Below, piece by piece: positions 16,740 through 23,951 of a DNA stretch of 34,358 bases; within the stretch, counting starts at the first letter, position 1, and the number at the start of each line of letters is the position of its first letter. Below the pieces are notes generated by a model. The model worked only from the letters and a program-made list of their open reading frames with translations, had not been told where the DNA came from and made no database searches. The stretch is taken from contig CAZJYZ010000035.1 in NCBI GenBank assembly GCA_964550345.1, positions 1-34,358 on the forward strand. Direction: 5' to 3'. The position numbers and the translations under genes were made by a program. The stretch is from JAAEUB01 sp964550345 (lineage in GTDB: Bacteria > Pseudomonadota > Alphaproteobacteria > Rhodobacterales > Rhodobacteraceae).

Positions 16740-17060
16740 ATGCCCCAGATTCGCAAGGATGCTGACCTGCAGACAGTGATCACAACTTTCGAGGTCACGC
16801 CGGGGACCTGTCAGGACCTTTTGGATGAGCTCAAGACCGCCTGCAATGATTTCGTGTCAAAGCAGCCGGGCTTCATTGGTGCGGCCATGCATGTGAATGA
16901 CGCTCAGACAAGGATCGCAAATTACACACAATGGAAAAGCCGCGAACATTTTCAGGCTCTGCTGCGCACGGATGAAATGCGCTCCTATAACCGCAAGTTC
17001 TCAACGCTGTGCAAAGATTTTGAACCGGTAATGTATGACGTTGTAATGATTGCAGGATAG
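16740..17060 (+). CDS. ABM-fold (antibiotic biosynthesis monooxygenase-like) protein
   Basis: 106 aa. The pattern LQTVITTFEVTPGTCQDLLDELKTACNDFVSKQPGFIGAAMHVNDAQTRIANYTQWKSREHFQALL is characteristic of the dimeric alpha-beta barrel ABM family, including the late YTQWKSREHFQAL segment. Members include haem-degrading enzymes, small-quinone monooxygenases and proteins of unknown role; no catalytic residue set is diagnostic here. AGGAG lies upstream of the ATG. It is 64 nt after uspA and 4 nt before the next gene, so cotranscribed. Confidence 0.8.
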   Translation: MPQIRKDADLQTVITTFEVTPGTCQDLLDELKTACNDFVSKQPGFIGAAMHVNDAQTRIANYTQWKSREHFQALLRTDEMRSYNRKFSTLCKDFEPVMYDVVMIAG

Positions 17061-17064
17061 TTAC

Positions 17065-17880
17065 ATGCCTGACTTGCCAGTGATTGGTGCCCAGCTATCG
17101 GTTCTGGACCTGAACCGTCACCGGGACTGGTTGATTGAAAAGAACCGGGATCTTGAACTACCGGAATTCAGCTTTGCCGATATTCTGAACAACCCCGACC
17201 CCTTTATTGACATTGCAAAAGGCTTGCTTGACGGATGGCAAGGGCGACTTGGGATTCACGGACCGTTCATGGGGTTTGAACTGGATGTGAAAGATGAAGA
17301 TATCCGCTCCATCGTTCAGACGCGCCTGGATCAGGCGCTGGATGTCTGCGAGGCACTGAACGCCAATCAGATGGTTATTCACTCGCCCTATGACCCCTGG
17401 GAACATCATAACCTTGATAACGCGCCAAGAGACCGCGAACGTAAAGTGGCGGCAATCCTCACCACAATTGGCCCTGCCTTGAAGCGGGCGCAGGATCAAG
17501 GCGTTGTCATGGTGCTTGAGAACATCAAGGACCTTGATCCCGGAGAGCGCGGTGCTGTTGTTGCGGCGGCAGATACGCCCGCGCTCAAACTGTCCGTTGA
17601 TACCGGGCACGCCCACTGGGCGCACCGCTCCTGCGGGGCGCCGCCCGTCACTGACTTCATCGAGGCGGCGGGTGTGGATCTGGCGCATGTGCATTTGCAG
17701 GGCGCTGACGGGTTGGCGGACCGCCATTGGCCGCTTTATGAAGGCGACACGGACTGGCACGCAGTGTTTGCCAGCCTTGCCCGGGTGAAATCCAGCCCGC
17801 GCCTGATTGTCGAGATCAACGATTTTTCCTGCATTCAGGAAAGTGTTGCCCATCTGGCTGCACTTGGATTGGCGCAATAA
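17065..17880 (+). CDS. Xylose-isomerase-like TIM-barrel protein (sugar phosphate isomerase/epimerase family)
   Basis: 271 aa. TIM-barrel signature: GIHGPF (63-68), MVIHSPYDP (103-111), VMVLENIKD with E152, KLSVDTGHAHW with D179 and H182, AHVHLQGADG with H208/H210, and LIVEIND with E250. These provide the Glu-Asp-His-Glu metal site of the AP-endonuclease-2-like isomerase family. ATG at 17065 begins 4 nt after the ABM stop; an in-frame TTG at 17050 would overlap that gene. The family covers sugar isomerases, inositol enzymes and endonuclease IV; the substrate is unknown. Pairing with an ABM-fold protein and a Usp hints at detoxification or repair of a reactive metabolite (inference). Confidence 0.82.
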   Translation: MPDLPVIGAQLSVLDLNRHRDWLIEKNRDLELPEFSFADILNNPDPFIDIAKGLLDGWQGRLGIHGPFMGFELDVKDEDIRSIVQTRLDQALDVCEALNANQMVIHSPYDPWEHHNLDNAPRDRERKVAAILTTIGPALKRAQDQGVVMVLENIKDLDPGERGAVVAAADTPALKLSVDTGHAHWAHRSCGAPPVTDFIEAAGVDLAHVHLQGADGLADRHWPLYEGDTDWHAVFASLARVKSSPRLIVEINDFSCIQESVAHLAALGLAQ

Positions 17881-17915
17881 CCGTCTGATAAATCCCGTAA
17901 AGCAATCTGGCGGCG

Positions 17916-18290
17916 TTATTCCGGGTAGGTCGCCCGGCACTGAATAACGGCGGCGTCCGCGCGGATGCGGGCTGCCTCTAGCCGCTGGCGCAGTCCGGGC
18001 AACTTGGCCTGTTCATTAGCCACATCAATGGCCACCGGCGTTTCTTCGGTGCGCGTATCGGTTTTTTCGCATGGATACGTCCCACCAGCCCCATCGTCAC
18101 ATACGCCCAAATAGGTATAGGTCACTGTTTGATAATGAATGGCATAGCCGCGGGCGATGTTACCCTCGATGGTACGGATTTGCGAGGCGATGGCGTATTG
18201 CTCCGAGCGGGCGTCGGAAATGCAACGCTCCTGCGGTGTGGTGCAGGCGGTAAGAATGATGAGGGCGGCGAGGGCGACAAAGGTACGCAT
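17916..18290 (-). CDS. Small predicted lipoprotein
   Basis: 124 aa. N-terminus MRTFVALAALIILTAC is a type II signal peptide with lipobox LTAC and lipid-anchored C16. The mature part has four further cysteines (C24 in ERCIS, one in LGVCDD, one in YPCEK, one in IQCRA), and an alpha-helical C-terminal stretch (NEQAKLPGLRQRLEAARIRADAAVIQ). The ATG at 18290 with GGAG 6 nt upstream is clearly the start; the open frame upstream to 18575 runs through a repeat element. No family recognised; probably a periplasm-facing, disulfide-bonded lipoprotein. Convergent with the TIM-barrel gene. Confidence 0.75.
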   Translation of the reverse strand: MRTFVALAALIILTACTTPQERCISDARSEQYAIASQIRTIEGNIARGYAIHYQTVTYTYLGVCDDGAGGTYPCEKTDTRTEETPVAIDVANEQAKLPGLRQRLEAARIRADAAVIQCRATYPE

Positions 18291-18398
18291 GAGGGGCTCC
18301 GACAGGTTCAGGTTTCCCCGAATTGGTAAGGGAGCAGTGGGTGATATGCGATAACAGGGGGCGTCGTCCTTTAAACGTACCTCTTGTTCGGCAAAGCC

Positions 18399-18526
18399 GG
18401 ACAGCGCCCGACCCGCCCCATGGGCGGGCGCTTCCTCATGTGTGGCAATTCCCACCGGCGTTATGAGTGACGCACCCCGCCGCCCCACAAACCCAAACCG
18501 CGCCCACCCCGTGCCGGGCGCTGTCC
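18399..18526. repeat. 128-bp element with 12-bp terminal inverted repeats
   Basis: GGACAGCGCCCG at 18399-18410 and its exact reverse complement CGGGCGCTGTCC at 18515-18526 bracket 104 bp. Just inside the left end is a perfect hairpin CCCGCCC-cat-GGGCGGG (18412-18428) followed by CGCTTCCTC. There is no coding capacity. The architecture fits a REPIN/MITE-like non-autonomous repeat. No target-site duplication could be assigned with confidence. Confidence 0.6.
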
Positions 18527-18567
18527 TTGTTGCTGAGTGGTGTAAGGCCGGTTGTCTCGCCTTCAGA

Positions 18568-18611
18568 TTGTTCAAAATCTAAGAATCTGATAAAGTGTTT
18601 AGCATAAACAC
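18568..18611 (+). promoter_or_regulatory. Candidate promoter and operator of the DUF2971 gene
   Basis: TTGTTC (18568-18573), a 17-bp spacer and TAAAGT (18591-18596) resemble a sigma-70 promoter. Overlapping the end of the -10 is a perfect palindrome GTGTTTA-gca-TAAACAC (18595-18611), where a repressor could block transcription. The DUF2971 start follows at 18638, with GGAGGG about 12 nt before it. Sequence-based prediction only. Confidence 0.5.
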
Positions 18612-18637
18612 CCCAGGTTAGGAGGGCACTTAGCACG

Positions 18638-19267
18638 ATGACTAAACGTAGCTTTTTACGCCGTTATACCAACTTAGCTGGAGTTATTCACATTCTCGGA
18701 ACTAGAAATATTGCACTGCTTGATCCTGAAAGCTGGGATGATTCAAATGACGTTTTTTTCATGCAAAGGTACAAAGAGCTAAAAAAAGCAAAAAGCGTTG
18801 CGGCACTGTGCTTTGCACAAGAGACCGAGACATATCACCACTGGCGAGTTTTTTCACCCGGTTCCGACGGCGTTTGTCTTGATCTTGATCGTGAACGTTT
18901 CTTAAGAATTTTTGCAAGGGATACTGACGTGTGTCACGGCCTTGTTAACTATGAGGCTATAGATAGTTTGCGTCGAAGCAAACCAAGCGTAGAAGAATTA
19001 CCGTACTTAAAAAGGTTGCCCTACAAGCATGAATCGGAGTTCCGCGTAGTGCATACTGCACTGAGTAAAAGTAAACCTTACCCCAAATATAAGATGCCGA
19101 TAAATTGTATTAATAAGGTTGTATTAAGCCCTTGGATGCCAAAGCCACTAGTAAAATCTGTCAAAGAATTGCTGAAATCAATAGATGGCTGCAGAACCCT
19201 TACGGTCTATCAAACAACCGTAATCGACAACCCTACATGGAAGGGTATCGCAGCAAAGGCTATGTGA
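18638..19267 (+). CDS. DUF2971 family protein
   Basis: 209 aa, cytosolic, basic. Recognised by the family layout: N-terminal RYTNLAGVIHILGTRNIALLDPESWDDSNDVFF, middle AALCFAQETETYHHWRVFSPGSDGVCLDLDRE, and the conserved KHESEFRVVH late in the protein (lysine-x-E-x-EFR). Biochemical role unknown. Codon use is clearly more AT-rich than its neighbours (frequent AAA, TTA, AAT, ATA codons), it has its own promoter and palindrome, and a repeat element lies 112 bp upstream, all signs of recent horizontal gain. Its stop is only 8 bp from the stop of the opposing uvrB. No toxin-antitoxin partner or restriction gene is next to it. Confidence 0.75.
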   Translation: MTKRSFLRRYTNLAGVIHILGTRNIALLDPESWDDSNDVFFMQRYKELKKAKSVAALCFAQETETYHHWRVFSPGSDGVCLDLDRERFLRIFARDTDVCHGLVNYEAIDSLRRSKPSVEELPYLKRLPYKHESEFRVVHTALSKSKPYPKYKMPINCINKVVLSPWMPKPLVKSVKELLKSIDGCRTLTVYQTTVIDNPTWKGIAAKAM

Positions 19268-19275
19268 ACTATTTT

Positions 19276-21432
19276 CTACCCCCTCTTCCCCCGCCCAGCC
19301 CGCTGCCCCGGCTTCCCAGCGCTCGACCTTCCCTTCACCTCACTCGCCGCCTCGACCGCTGACTGCCTTGCCATCGGGTCTTCGGCGATGGCCAGTTCCA
19401 CCGCTTCCAGCCGTTTGACTTCATCGCGCAGTCTTGCTGCCTCTTCAAACTCAAGGTTCTCTGCCGCCTTGCGCATATCGGTGCGCAGGCCTTCAAGATG
19501 CGCCATCAGGTTGGCGCCGACCATGGGTTTGTCGACCTTGGCGGTGACTCGGCTCATGTCCGTGTCGCCTTTGTATAGCCCGGCCAGAATATCCTCGACG
19601 TTTTTCTTCACCGTTTCAGGCGTAATGCCATGTTCGACGTTATACGCCTCTTGGCGCGCACGCCTGCGGTTGGTTTCGCGCAAGGCCCGCTCCATCGAAC
19701 CCGTCACCCGGTCGGCATACATGATCACCCGGCCTTCGGCATTTCGCGCAGCCCGGCCGATGGTCTGGATCAGCGAGGTTTCCGAGCGCAGGAAGCCTTC
19801 CTTGTCCGCATCCAGAATGGCCACCAGCCCACATTCGGGAATGTCCAGCCCTTCGCGCAACAGGTTGATACCAATGAGCACGTCGAAGGCACCCAGACGC
19901 AGGTCGCGCAGGATTTCAATGCGTTCAATCGTGTCGATGTCGCTGTGCATGTAACGCACGCGAATGCCCTGCTCGAACATATATTCGGTCAGGTCCTCGG
20001 CCATGCGCTTGGTCAGGGTGGTGACGAGCGTTCGGTATCCGTCTGCCGCTACTTTCCGGACTTCGTCGAGCAGATCATCGACCTGCATTTCAACCGGGCG
20101 GATTTCGACTGGCGGGTCCAGAAGCCCGGTGGGGCGGATCACCTGTTCGGTGAAAACACCCTCGGTGCGTTCCAGTTCCCACTTACCCGGCGTGGCGGAA
20201 ACGAAAATGCTCTGCGGGCGCATCGCGTCCCATTCTTCGAACTTCAGCGGCCGGTTATCCATGCAGGAGGGCAGGCGGAAACCATGTTCGGCCAACGTAA
20301 ACTTGCGCCGGTAGTCGCCTTTATACATGCCGCCGATCTGGGGCACGGAAACGTGGCTTTCATCAGCGAAAACCAAGGCGTTATCAGGGATGTATTCAAA
20401 CAGGGTGGGGGGCGGCTCACCCGGTGCGCGTCCGGTCAGGTAGCGCGAATAATTCTCGATCCCCGAACAAAAGCCCGATGCCTGCAGCATCTCAAGGTCA
20501 AAGGTGCAGCGTTGGTCAAGGCGCTGGGCTTCCAGCAACTTGCCTTCACCCTCAAGCTGTTTGAGGCGTTCGGCCAGTTCTTTCTTGATGCCTTCAATGG
20601 CTTGTTTCAGGGTTGGGGTCGGGGTGACGTAGTGAGAGTTTGCATAAACCCGCACCTTTTCTAAATCGTCCGTCTTGGCCCCGGTCAGGGTGTCAAACTC
20701 GGTGATCCCTTCCAACTCGTCCCCAAAAAACGATAACCGCCAGCCGCGGTCTTCAAGGTGACTGGGCCAGATCTCCAGAGAGTCACCACGCACCCGGAAA
20801 CAACCGCGGGCAAAGGCGTTGTCGTTACGCTTATATTGCTGCGCTACCAGGTCCTGCATGACGGCGCGTTGGTCATATTCCTTGCCGATCTCGATGTCCT
20901 GGGTCATCGCCGTATAAGTCTCAGGGGAGCCAATGCCGTAAATGCAGCTGACCGAGGCGACGATAATCACATCATCGCGTTCCAGAAGGGCACGCGTGGC
21001 CGAGTGACGCATTCGGTCGATCTGTTCATTGATCTGGCTTTCTTTCTCAATGAACGTGTCCGAGCGCGCGACATATGCTTCGGGCTGGTAATAGTCATAA
21101 TAGCTGACGAAATACTCAACAGCGTTGTCGGGAAAAAACCCGGCCATCTCACCGTACAACTGCGCCGCCAATGTTTTGTTGGGGGCAAGGATCAGGGCTG
21201 GGCGCTGGGTTTCTTCGATCACTTTCGCCATGGTGAATGTCTTGCCGGTGCCGGTGGCGCCCAGAAGGACCTGCTCTCGCTCGCCCGCCTCAACACCGGC
21301 AACAAGTTCGGCGATTGCCGTGGGCTGGTCGCCTGCAGCCGTAAAGGGTGAGTGCATGACAAACCGTTTGCCGCCTTCAAGCTTGGGCAGTTTGGCGGCG
21401 TCAGGTTTCTTTGCTGGCATGGTTGTTGGCAT
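19276..21432 (-). CDS. uvrB: Excinuclease ABC subunit UvrB
   Basis: DNA-damage recognition helicase-like subunit of nucleotide excision repair, 718 aa. Seen: Walker A GATGTGKT (58-65), the beta-hairpin region FVSYYDYYQPEAYV, SVSCIYGIGSPE, DEAD-box-like VFADESH, helicase motif QTIGRAARN, and the C-terminal UvrC-interacting UVR motif (MRKAAENLEFEEAARLRDEVKRLE). GAGGTG precedes the ATG at 21432. It is longer than the usual 670 or so residues owing to a basic, low-complexity C-terminal tail (SSAGKPGQRAGRGKRG). No LexA-type GAAC-N7-GAAC box was found upstream. Convergent with the DUF2971 gene with 8 bp between stops. Confidence 0.97.
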   Translation of the reverse strand: MPTTMPAKKPDAAKLPKLEGGKRFVMHSPFTAAGDQPTAIAELVAGVEAGEREQVLLGATGTGKTFTMAKVIEETQRPALILAPNKTLAAQLYGEMAGFFPDNAVEYFVSYYDYYQPEAYVARSDTFIEKESQINEQIDRMRHSATRALLERDDVIIVASVSCIYGIGSPETYTAMTQDIEIGKEYDQRAVMQDLVAQQYKRNDNAFARGCFRVRGDSLEIWPSHLEDRGWRLSFFGDELEGITEFDTLTGAKTDDLEKVRVYANSHYVTPTPTLKQAIEGIKKELAERLKQLEGEGKLLEAQRLDQRCTFDLEMLQASGFCSGIENYSRYLTGRAPGEPPPTLFEYIPDNALVFADESHVSVPQIGGMYKGDYRRKFTLAEHGFRLPSCMDNRPLKFEEWDAMRPQSIFVSATPGKWELERTEGVFTEQVIRPTGLLDPPVEIRPVEMQVDDLLDEVRKVAADGYRTLVTTLTKRMAEDLTEYMFEQGIRVRYMHSDIDTIERIEILRDLRLGAFDVLIGINLLREGLDIPECGLVAILDADKEGFLRSETSLIQTIGRAARNAEGRVIMYADRVTGSMERALRETNRRRARQEAYNVEHGITPETVKKNVEDILAGLYKGDTDMSRVTAKVDKPMVGANLMAHLEGLRTDMRKAAENLEFEEAARLRDEVKRLEAVELAIAEDPMARQSAVEAASEVKGRSSAGKPGQRAGRGKRG

Positions 21433-21871
21433 AGATGCACCTCATACAGGCAGGGCAGGCAGTGATACTATGTCGGGCGGGGTTACTCAAGCCTGAGAGA
21501 CGGGCAAATCAAGGCTCCTGACAGGAGGCTGTCAGGATTGGAATAATTTCGGGAAAGAAGAATAGATTGCCCCAAAGGTGAACATTTCTAATTACGTGCA
21601 ACCCTATCCCAAAGCCAATACAGCCAGACCCGATTAAGGAGATGTTGCCACTAAAGAGAGAATTTTATTAATTTATTTACAACTAAAGGTGTATTTTATC
21701 CGTGCAGTTACAATCCTCCCCGGATAGCCTGAACGGGCAAGCAGCAGAACTGACTGCCGGCCCGACAAAACACCCACCCCACCCCTAGCTCCCTTGTCGT
21801 GTCCGGCAGTCACCCTGCCTGCGTCGCTCGATGCTTTCGCAGCCACCCCTTTTCGTTTACATGCCCGTTAC
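21433..21871. other. 439-bp intergenic region uvrB / tauE-like
   Basis: Divergent promoter region. Contains a perfect 8-bp inverted repeat TCCTGACA-ggaggc-TGTCAGGA (21516-21537) on the uvrB side, an AT-rich stretch 21655-21710 likely to hold the tauE promoter, and the long nested hairpin 21752-21811 (separate entry). An open frame with a TTG at 21794 runs into tauE but its extra N-terminal residues show no family signal. Confidence 0.55.
21752..21811 (+). promoter_or_regulatory. Nested leader hairpin upstream of the tauE-like gene
   Basis: GACTGCCGG (21752-21760) pairs exactly with CCGGCAGTC (21803-21811), and inside it CGACAA (21763-21768) pairs with TTGTCG (21794-21799). A small asymmetric internal loop separates the helices and a C-rich 25-nt terminal loop closes the structure. 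It ends 60 nt before the tauE ATG, so it would lie in the 5' leader. No match to a known riboswitch class was recognised. Confidence 0.5.
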
Positions 21872-22603
21872 ATGGACCTCGGCGCGTTTTCATATATCTA
21901 TATCGGCCTCGCAGCCTTTCTGGTTGGCTTCACCAAAACCTCGGTCGGTGGTGTGGGGATATTGGCGGTTTTGTTGATGGCTCTGGCGCTGCCCGGCAAG
22001 GCGTCGCCGGGTCTGCTCCTGCCAATGCTGATCGCGGCCGACATTATGGCGGTGCTGTATTTTCGCAGATATTGCCAATGGGCATTGCTTGTACGTTTGT
22101 TGCCGTTGGCAGTGATTGGTGTTGTTCTGGGCGCAGGTATCCTGTGGCTGCTGCCCGAGGCTGATTTTGTCCGGGTTATTGGCTGGATCATTCTGGGCAT
22201 GCTGGTTCTTGATCTTGGTCTGAGTGAACATTTCAAACGTCATGCGAAAGGACGGATTGCAACCAGCGTGACCGGGATTATTGCCGGAGCCGCTTCGATG
22301 ATCGCCAATGCCGCCGGACCAGTCTTTGGCATATATCTGTTGCAATTCGGGCTGAACAAATCCGAATTTGTCGGTACACGAAGCTGGTATTTCCTGCTGA
22401 TGAATCTTGTAAAAGTCCCCTTTGCCGTCTCATTAGGCATCATCACGCCCACAAGCCTAAGCGTGAATCTTCTCTACCTGCCTGTGATTGTGTTGGGGGC
22501 CATAGCCGGGCGTGCGTTTCTGCAATACATCAATCTGACCCTTTTCCGGGCTTTGATCCGTGCCGCAGTGCTGTTATCAGCCCTTCGGCTGATCTTTTTC
22601 TGA
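21872..22603 (+). CDS. TauE/SafE-family permease (sulfite/sulfonate exporter type)
   Basis: 243-aa polytopic inner-membrane protein with about seven or eight hydrophobic segments in two half-repeats. The first half opens with IGLAAFLVGFTKTSVGGVGILAVLLMAL (TauE-like FxxGxxKTxxGGxG) and the second with GIIAGAASMIANAAGPVFGIYLLQFGL. Family members export sulfite, sulfoacetate or other organosulfur anions; the substrate here is unknown. ATG at 21872 (MDLGAFSYIYIGL) is preferred since the first membrane segment follows directly; upstream TTG 21794 is less likely. A sulfur role would fit with SQR about 7 kb away but they are not linked. Confidence 0.85.
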   Translation: MDLGAFSYIYIGLAAFLVGFTKTSVGGVGILAVLLMALALPGKASPGLLLPMLIAADIMAVLYFRRYCQWALLVRLLPLAVIGVVLGAGILWLLPEADFVRVIGWIILGMLVLDLGLSEHFKRHAKGRIATSVTGIIAGAASMIANAAGPVFGIYLLQFGLNKSEFVGTRSWYFLLMNLVKVPFAVSLGIITPTSLSVNLLYLPVIVLGAIAGRAFLQYINLTLFRALIRAAVLLSALRLIFF

Positions 22604-22677
22604 TCCCGTGTCCCTTCTGGCTTGCGAAAGGGGCGGATGTTTAGGATAAGATTGGCGTATTCTTGAAGGAGTCTACC

Positions 22678-22989
22678 ATGCGCGCCCGTATTTATCAGCC
22701 CGCCCGAAACGCCATGTCTTCCGGAATGGGTAAAACCCGTGTCTGGCTGCTGGAATATGCCCCCGATGAGGTGCGCGCGCTTGATCCGCTGATGGGCTGG
22801 ACTGGCTCGCATGATACCCAAAGTCAGGTGCGTCTGCGCTTTGACAGTAAAGAAGCAGCGCTTGAATATGCCGAGGCGCATGGCATTGATGCCGTGGTCA
22901 GCAACCCGCATAAACGCAAGGCGAATATCCGCGCTGGTGGGTATGGTGAGAACTTTGCTACCAATCGCCGCCGGGTCTGGACGCATTAA
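22678..22989 (+). CDS. ETC complex I subunit, NDUFS4-like accessory protein
   Basis: 103 aa. Begins MRARIYQPARNAMSSGMGKTRVWLLEY and ends with GGYGENFATNRRRVWTH, the typical start and finish of the bacterial homologue of mitochondrial NDUFS4 (18-kDa subunit), which stabilises the peripheral arm of NADH dehydrogenase. This accessory subunit is found in Alphaproteobacteria and is usually encoded away from the nuo operon, as here. GAAGGAG precedes the ATG at 22678; the in-frame TTG at 22663 would overlap that site. Single gene, followed by a terminator at 23086. Confidence 0.92.
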   Translation: MRARIYQPARNAMSSGMGKTRVWLLEYAPDEVRALDPLMGWTGSHDTQSQVRLRFDSKEAALEYAEAHGIDAVVSNPHKRKANIRAGGYGENFATNRRRVWTH

Positions 22990-23045
22990 CAAGATTGTAG
23001 CCCATCGTCGGGCACGTCTTCCGCGCATTTTCTGAAAACAGGTGA

Positions 23046-23061
23046 GCCTCGCTTCGCTCGG
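23046..23061. repeat. Short dispersed repeat GCCTCGCTWCGCTCGG
   Basis: GCCTCGCTTCGCTCGG here matches 12674-12689 at 15 of 16 bases. It lies between the NDUFS4-like gene and the terminator at 23086. The motif is partly self-complementary (CGAGCG / CGCTCG). Significance uncertain. Confidence 0.35.
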
Positions 23062-23085
23062 ATTCCGCTACGCGGCGATTTCTTG

Positions 23086-23116
23086 CCTTCGGCGAAGGTA
23101 TTTTTACCAAGATGAA
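23086..23116 (+). terminator. Terminator after the NDUFS4-like gene, with conserved 3' block
   Basis: Stem CCTTC-ggc-GAAGG followed by TATTTTT and then ACCAAGATGAA. It would end rightward transcription from 22678-22989. The part after the stem is nearly the same as in the gltX and multicopper-oxidase terminators. It lies 10 nt beyond the stop of the opposing hydrolase gene. Confidence 0.75.
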
Positions 23117-23125
23117 GCCGTAATG

Positions 23126-23884
23126 CTATGCGGTAAAGAATACACGTGCGGCTTCGATGAATTCACGAGGTTTCTCGGCATGCAGCCAATGGCCAGCTCC
23201 GGGAATTTTTGCATACCGGGCGGTTGGGAACAGCTGTTTGATCAAGGGGCGGTGTTCCGGGCGCACGTAATCGGATGTAGCACCGGATAACATCAGGGTG
23301 GGGCCGGGGAATTGTCCGTGGATCTCGGGAAAACCTGTGATCAGAGCCATGTCCCGCTCCAACACATCAAGATTCAGTCGCCAGCGTTGTCCAGTAATAT
23401 CAAGAGATTGCAGCAAGAAGGCGCGCAGGGCAGCGGTCTCAATCGCTCCGGCAAGGGCCGTATCCGCATCGGCGCGCGTGGCTAAGGTGCTCAGGTCTAG
23501 CCCGCGCATGGCTTCGATCAGGTGGCTTTGACTGTGGCCATAAGGTACCGGCGCGATATCGGCGACCAGAAGGCGGCGCACCAGTTCTGGCGCCTGCGTT
23601 GCCAGAACCATCGCCGCCTTGCCGCCCATGGAGTGGCCGATGAGGTCAACCGGCGTGCCCAGTGTTTCAATGACAGCTGCCAGGTCACCGGCCAAGTCGC
23701 CGTAGCTGTGGCTGTCGTCATGAAAGCTGGCCCCGTGGTTGCGCATGTCAACGGTGACAACGCGGCGTTCTTCCGATAGCCGCTTGGCGATAACACGCCA
23801 ATTGCGGGCGGACCCGAACAGCCCGTGGGCAATCAGGATCGGTGTGCCGCTGTGGTCTTCGCCAAATGTGGTCATTTCCAACAT
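23126..23884 (-). CDS. Alpha/beta-hydrolase (YbfF-like esterase)
   Basis: 252 aa. Oxyanion region IAHGLFGSARNWRVIAKRLS (18-37), VDMRNHGAS, nucleophile elbow GHSMGG with S85, acid D205 (GATSDYVRPEH) and H232 (GAGHWLHAEKP). This order matches the short YbfF-type acyl esterases. The start at 23884 (MLEMTTFGEDHSG) follows family length; 23875 (MTTFGED) is an alternative, and neither has a strong Shine-Dalgarno. The open frame upstream to 23971 overlaps the divergent gene and is not needed. Substrate unknown. Confidence 0.87.
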   Translation of the reverse strand: MLEMTTFGEDHSGTPILIAHGLFGSARNWRVIAKRLSEERRVVTVDMRNHGASFHDDSHSYGDLAGDLAAVIETLGTPVDLIGHSMGGKAAMVLATQAPELVRRLLVADIAPVPYGHSQSHLIEAMRGLDLSTLATRADADTALAGAIETAALRAFLLQSLDITGQRWRLNLDVLERDMALITGFPEIHGQFPGPTLMLSGATSDYVRPEHRPLIKQLFPTARYAKIPGAGHWLHAEKPREFIEAARVFFTA

Positions 23885-23951
23885 AGGAGGGTATCTAGGG
23901 TTTATGGAGGCCCCAGGAAAGGGCTTGTCATGGGTAAAAACGGAAAATTCC

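Larger units (their letters stand above)
18291..18637. other. 347-bp intergenic region with repeat element and promoter
   Basis: Divergent interval between the lipoprotein gene and the DUF2971 gene. It holds the inverted-repeat element 18399-18526, a promoter-like stretch 18568-18596 and an operator-like palindrome 18595-18611, each listed separately. Nothing else recognised. Confidence 0.6.

Noticed and set aside
18291..18575. N-terminal extension of the lipoprotein gene
   Set aside because: It runs through the inverted-repeat element; a proper lipoprotein signal with Shine-Dalgarno begins at 18290.
19630..20664. 344-codon open frame on the plus strand inside uvrB
   Set aside because: It is fully antisense to a clearly functional uvrB, has no family signal or ribosome binding site, and such shadows are common in GC-rich codon use.
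21560..21620. LexA (SOS) box upstream of uvrB
   Set aside because: A single GAAC occurs but no GAAC-N7-GAAC or GTTC-N7-GTTC pair.
22990..23085. Possible tRNA after the NDUFS4-like gene
   Set aside because: No T-loop (GTTCRANNC) or cloverleaf can be drawn; the structure comes from short repeats and a terminator stem.
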